Shown here: positions 6,747 through 10,505 of the stretch, piece after piece
Numbering within the stretch: the first letter of the stretch is position 1
Layout of the letters: each line of letters begins with the position of its first letter
Assembly (NCBI GenBank): GCA_030149405.1
Contig: JASBRM010000136.1
Span: 1 to 10,505 of the forward strand
Source of the DNA: Neptuniibacter sp.
GTDB lineage: Bacteria; Pseudomonadota; Gammaproteobacteria; Pseudomonadales; Balneatricaceae
Reading direction: 5' to 3'
Length of the DNA: 10,505 bases
The notes under the pieces: generated by a model
Seen by the model: only the letters and a program-made list of their open reading frames with translations
What the model was told of the DNA's origin: nothing
Database searches by the model: none
Made by a program: the position numbers and the translations under genes

Positions 6747-7148
6747 TTACTCCCAGCAAGCTGCTGGTGTTTTTTGACCTAAATGATTAAGGGTTAAACT
6801 TGGACAAGCTGTATCCTCATCCTGTGGTGCAACTGGTGTTGCCGTAAGCGTATAGGTACTCAAATAACTTGCAGAAGAACCAGAAGCTGTTACTGCAATC
6901 TGATAATAACCATCAGGAGAAGCATTGCCTCCAATATCTCCAATAGTACTGCTGTAGCTATTATTTGAAGAGAAATGCCTTTCCTGCAGGTTAGCAGCCC
7001 TCGTTAGAGCAATTTGACCATCAGCTCGGCGTGATTCCAAAACAATCTGCTGATACGCCGGATAGGCAATCGATGCAAGCAGACCTATTACAGCGACTAC
7101 AATCATTAATTCTATAAGCGTCATGCCACGTTCTTGTTTATACATCAT
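6747..7148 (-). CDS. pilE: Type IV minor pilin PilE
   Basis: Translated from the ATG at 7146-7148, this gives 133 residues with an 8-residue leader MMYKQERG. PilD should cut before Met, with mature sequence MTLIELMIVVAVIGLLASIAYPAY and the conserved Glu+5; the mature pilin is 125 residues. After the helix come ESRRADGQIALTRAANLQERHF and a short globular domain closed by a C-terminal cysteine pair (CPSLTLNHLG...AACW, 16 residues apart), typical of PilE. PilE is part of the minor-pilin and PilY1 complex that primes pilus assembly. The frame is open further upstream to a TTG at 7169. I prefer the tandem ATGs at 7148 and 7145 because typical leaders are 6-8 residues. These ATGs overlap the pilY1 stop (TGA at 7145-7147), so the two genes are translationally coupled. 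PilA-type major pilins look similar, but the context favours PilE. Confidence 0.9.
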   Translation of the reverse strand: MMYKQERGMTLIELMIVVAVIGLLASIAYPAYQQIVLESRRADGQIALTRAANLQERHFSSNNSYSSTIGDIGGNASPDGYYQIAVTASGSSASYLSTYTLTATPVAPQDEDTACPSLTLNHLGQKTPAACWE

Positions 7149-10100
7149 TTCAAGATCACTTCTCGCCAAGACTGACGACCTCCTAAAGAACTATCCACAT
7201 TTAACTCAGTACCCGCAGTAGGTTTTTCCTGAGTGGTATCACGTATAAAGGCACCCGATGAACCCTGAGTAATCACCTGTACCCCACCTTCACTTTTGTG
7301 GATTACAGGATCGGTTACCAGGCCCTGGCCAAGAGTAACCTGGGATCTGGCCACTTTTTCTGTTGTATCACTGTCACCGTCGGCATCATCACTGTCATCA
7401 GTTGAACCTAAGTACAGATCCGGGGATGCAGTACCGGTTGCAAAGTTCAGCGCATGCAGATACGAGGTCCCCTCCGGCGAACAAAGATCTGAGTTGGGTT
7501 CGTATTCAGCAAAGACAACGGCCTGGCTGACTAATGCAGCAATACCCAGAATGCGGCCACTCGGGTCTGTACCATTGTAATTCAACTCTCGATACCAGCC
7601 ATCATTACTTTCAACTTCAGCAACAATTTCGTCGAAAGTATTCAAACGGTTATCGGAAGGGACCACCGCATTACCATTTACGTATATGGTAGTGTCTGAA
7701 ACATCAACCAGATCTGTACGATCAATATTACCTGAAAAGTCATGAGTACCATTGTTTCGCATAGGTTCTTTTAAACCATACAAGTAATGCTGCTGGCTGG
7801 ATGTATTATCACTTAAGGTAAAGAAGCGACCTGAGCCAACAAACATCCAAAGTTCATCATTTTCATCTTTAGCAAAGGTAGGACGCTGGGCAATCGGATC
7901 ATTTACATCACCAAATAATGTAATTGGCCACCTTGCTGAAGTCGGGGTATTCGCATTTGCGTCAACTCCAATCCGATAAATATCACCACTTGGAGAGGAG
8001 GCATTACCGCCAACCGTTCCTATGTAGGCATAGTCATCAACATAATCCAGATCCCAGTCCACCACACCAACATCGCCAAAGAAATCGGTTGCACCTGCTG
8101 CATTTAATTGGATGGTATACAAAGTTCTCCCTGTACTGGTTTTAGTATCACCTAAATCATAAAGGAATACGTCTGGATTACGCGAACTTGTTACTGTGTT
8201 CTGATCATCTGGACCAGATGCAAACATCAGATACCACTTATTGGTAGCGATGTTACCCGGTGTCCAATCCAATGCATTCGCTACCGGAACACGATTTTTA
8301 ACAATCATTGGACGGCCGGTGGAAAAGCCCAGATCCGACGGAGAAAGCTCAGCGATTAATTCCGGAGGATTCTCAGGATTAGTGATATCAAAAATCATAT
8401 AGGATGATTTAACAGTCTCATTGGCGTTTACAGAGCTATCACTATTCACACCATCTACTACAATCTCACCACCACCCAGGCGCATACCTACAACCAGAAT
8501 AGTGCCCCAACCATCAGGGTGATCCGAATCATCCGGGAAAATATTCACATCAAATTGCTGAGGAATGCCGTCGACATAATAGACATGAGGATAATCGTCC
8601 TCGGTTAACCACTGCAGATGAGGTAAAGCCGGTTTAGGGATATAGGCCCACAGCTCAGAGCCAAGCGGATGAGCCGTTTCACTATTAAAGCCAGCTGTCT
8701 GGTACCCTTTAGTGGATACATTCCAGAAGCCGGCATTAAACGCATGCAGCATGCCATCATTACTGCCTACATAAACCACATGCCTGCGATCTTTATAATG
8801 GTCTTTGAAATCTGTGTAACTGGTATCGAAATACAGGCTGCCATAACGAGCGTTAGGGCTACCCACAACCAGAGGGGTAGAGTGAACAATATCACCTAAG
8901 CGCCATACTTCCTCAGTACCATCGCCATCATAATCAATGGTTCTGTTTCTTAATCCAGAAACTTCCTGACCACGAATGTAGTTGACCAGGTTTGCAACGG
9001 TTAAAGATCCCGGCAAAGTACCCAACAAACCACTTCGATTAGTAGAGGATGTGAAGTTAGTAGTATCAAACGGGATCAGGTCATAAGTTGTAGCGTCTGC
9101 ATCGATATCTTCGCCCGTATAAGTCACTATATAACGGCCATTTGCAGCAGAAGCAGTATAACTTCTCTGAGTAGTGACGTTACTTAAACCGGACAGTTCA
9201 TCTGACGCATTCCAGAGAGTATTTAGGTCCGTTAGTTCTACTGGTGAACCGTTCTTAGTGGTGGTTTCACCATTATCTGCAGTGGAATAACGCTGAACCA
9301 GCGTACGACCAACATTGGCATCATAAAACAACTCAACGATCGAATCGTTGTAATAACTGTCCAGTGTGCCGTTGCTGTTAGTGTCCTCGCGGAGATAACC
9401 ATTACTGTCGATAAACAGAGAATGCAGAATACCCTGCCAACTGATTTCTTTACCATCAGCCGTGAAACTTGGCTGATACAACGCCTGATACACAGCACCT
9501 TCACCGGTTGTACTGTTTGAGATTACTGCAGCAGCCGTAGAAGATGAGACACGTGCCAGCACAGATTGCAGCACTTGCCTTAACTGCGATTCAAGGTTGG
9601 CCGGGTTACTTACCAGGAAGTAATTATCAGGGATCCCATCCGGAGTATAGGTGCCATCATTGTTATCGCGGCTGTCCCATTCATTCTGACTGTCAGGTTC
9701 ATCATCGGTGCCACCTACGGCATCTTCAAAACCACCCCATTTCGCAGCATACCAGAGTGGGTTTTCCAGATAGCCGATAGTGCTTGACCCAAAGTCAAAG
9801 TAGGAGACATCCAACCGGATATCAGTATCAGGTGTACAGTTGTCATTCACAGCTGAGTCAGCTGTACCAGGGCAGAGCCCATCAACATCCGCTTCAGTAT
9901 CCGAATAAGAGTCATTGTCAGTATGAGCTACGACCTGAACGGAACTGCTCGATGTGACACCACTTATTGTATACCCGGCCGATAAATCAAAATAGCCACC
10001 TGAAGCACCTAGTAGATAAGTAGTTACCTTGATCCGATCTGTAGCAGTAACTTCATACTTATAGCGAATCAACAAGTCTTCATCATGGTCACTGCCCGCA

Positions 10101-10505
10101 ACCATATCCTCAAAGCTGACATCAATGGTTCCGGAATCCGCAGTTTGAGAAACGATATAAGTCTTAACCAAAGCCATATTAGTATCAGCGCTCAGGCTGC
10201 CTGTAGCGAGGTTGACCGCAGTAGGTGTTATTTGAGCAGTTTTGCCGTCATGGGTGATGGTAAAGGTCGGAATAGGTGGGGAAAGTGATATGGCATAGGT
10301 AGTCACACTTTGAGTGCCATCAACAGAGCTGTCCAGATCATTGGTTTTGGCAAGATACGCTAAACCCGCAACATTATAATTACCCGCTAAACCACCTGCA
10401 TCCGGGCATAAACCCCGGACATCATCAAGATCCGTTACCGTCTTAGCCGAACAAAGGTTGTCTGGAGTATCTACACCATTGTAGCCTATAAAATATTGAC
10501 CACTG
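7145..10505 (-). CDS. pilY1: Type IV pilus tip adhesin/assembly protein PilY1 (N-terminus outside window)
   Basis: The frame is open from the right edge to the TGA at 7145-7147, about 1,120 residues. A GTG at 10304-10306 is internal: codons before it still encode PilY1-type sequence (RGLCPDAGGLAGNYNVAGLAY). PilY1 sits at the pilus tip, promotes extension against PilT retraction and acts in adhesion and surface sensing. The C-terminal half is the PilY1 beta-propeller, with GDIVHSTPLVVGSP, VYVGSNDGMLHAFNA and ELWAYIPKPALPHLQWL. The family calcium site appears as DWDLDYVDD (8033-8059), with acidic residues at loop positions 1, 3, 5 and 9. Further acidic loops are at 8909-8935 (DYDGDGTEE) and 9359-9385 (DTNSNGTLD), plus a cysteine-containing acidic stretch near 9805-9925. 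The end, GGRQSWREVILK, is typical. Any signal peptide and von Willebrand A domain would be upstream, unseen. Confidence 0.95.
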   Translation of the reverse strand, partial: SGQYFIGYNGVDTPDNLCSAKTVTDLDDVRGLCPDAGGLAGNYNVAGLAYLAKTNDLDSSVDGTQSVTTYAISLSPPIPTFTITHDGKTAQITPTAVNLATGSLSADTNMALVKTYIVSQTADSGTIDVSFEDMVAGSDHDEDLLIRYKYEVTATDRIKVTTYLLGASGGYFDLSAGYTISGVTSSSSVQVVAHTDNDSYSDTEADVDGLCPGTADSAVNDNCTPDTDIRLDVSYFDFGSSTIGYLENPLWYAAKWGGFEDAVGGTDDEPDSQNEWDSRDNNDGTYTPDGIPDNYFLVSNPANLESQLRQVLQSVLARVSSSTAAAVISNSTTGEGAVYQALYQPSFTADGKEISWQGILHSLFIDSNGYLREDTNSNGTLDSYYNDSIVELFYDANVGRTLVQRYSTADNGETTTKNGSPVELTDLNTLWNASDELSGLSNVTTQRSYTASAANGRYIVTYTGEDIDADATTYDLIPFDTTNFTSSTNRSGLLGTLPGSLTVANLVNYIRGQEVSGLRNRTIDYDGDGTEEVWRLGDIVHSTPLVVGSPNARYGSLYFDTSYTDFKDHYKDRRHVVYVGSNDGMLHAFNAGFWNVSTKGYQTAGFNSETAHPLGSELWAYIPKPALPHLQWLTEDDYPHVYYVDGIPQQFDVNIFPDDSDHPDGWGTILVVGMRLGGGEIVVDGVNSDSSVNANETVKSSYMIFDITNPENPPELIAELSPSDLGFSTGRPMIVKNRVPVANALDWTPGNIATNKWYLMFASGPDDQNTVTSSRNPDVFLYDLGDTKTSTGRTLYTIQLNAAGATDFFGDVGVVDWDLDYVDDYAYIGTVGGNASSPSGDIYRIGVDANANTPTSARWPITLFGDVNDPIAQRPTFAKDENDELWMFVGSGRFFTLSDNTSSQQHYLYGLKEPMRNNGTHDFSGNIDRTDLVDVSDTTIYVNGNAVVPSDNRLNTFDEIVAEVESNDGWYRELNYNGTDPSGRILGIAALVSQAVVFAEYEPNSDLCSPEGTSYLHALNFATGTASPDLYLGSTDDSDDADGDSDTTEKVARSQVTLGQGLVTDPVIHKSEGGVQVITQGSSGAFIRDTTQEKPTAGTELNVDSSLGGRQSWREVILK

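Noticed and set aside
7357..7409. Tandem repeat or CRISPR-like repetition in the Asp-rich part of pilY1
   Set aside because: The repetition is only of GAT/GAC-type codons in an acidic stretch. There are no regular repeat units or spacers.
9238..9504. 88-codon open frame on the minus strand inside pilY1
   Set aside because: It overlaps conserved pilY1 sequence in another frame, and its Met/Cys/Arg-rich content looks like out-of-frame reading.

Overview
The window looks like ordinary core chromosome of a gammaproteobacterium. BamD, RluD, PgeF, ThiO and PilY1/PilE/FimT all have a gammaproteobacterial look, and base composition is moderate and even. The gene order around bamD and the minor-pilin block resembles that of Pseudomonas and relatives, so a marine Oceanospirillales/Pseudomonadales-type organism is my inference. 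The species cannot be fixed from this sequence. I see no mobile element, CRISPR array, tRNA, rRNA or other sign of recent transfer.

Layout. (1) 1-509, plus strand: the C-terminal end of an EAL-domain cyclic-di-GMP phosphodiesterase, cut by the window edge. (2) 515-2859, minus strand: a tight unit transcribed rluD, pgeF, ddpX (23S rRNA pseudouridine synthase, peptidoglycan editing factor, D-Ala-D-Ala dipeptidase). It converges on the EAL gene with a 5-base gap. (3) 2860-2999: a divergent promoter region. (4) 3000-3947, plus: bamD, an outer-membrane assembly lipoprotein, followed by a strong hairpin terminator. (5) 4094-4930, plus: nadE, ammonia-dependent NAD synthetase, followed by a bidirectional terminator. 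(6) 4999-10505, minus: a type IV pilus minor-pilin unit transcribed pilY1 (5' end outside the window), pilE, fimT, and then thiO (glycine oxidase for thiamine synthesis).

How the genes work together. PilY1, PilE and FimT belong to the set that primes and caps type IV pili. The FimT here ends in a GRYR motif of the kind described as DNA-binding in competence FimT proteins, so this pilus may take up DNA. PgeF and DdpX both act on peptidoglycan precursors or their D-Ala-D-Ala end. BamD, RluD, NadE and ThiO are housekeeping.

No wholly new system is visible. The points most worth a second look are the GRYR motif in FimT, the palindrome between pilE and fimT, the several calcium-loop-like motifs in PilY1, the coupling of ddpX to pgeF, and the replacement of pilS-pilR and clpB by nadE and ddpX relative to the Pseudomonas arrangement.
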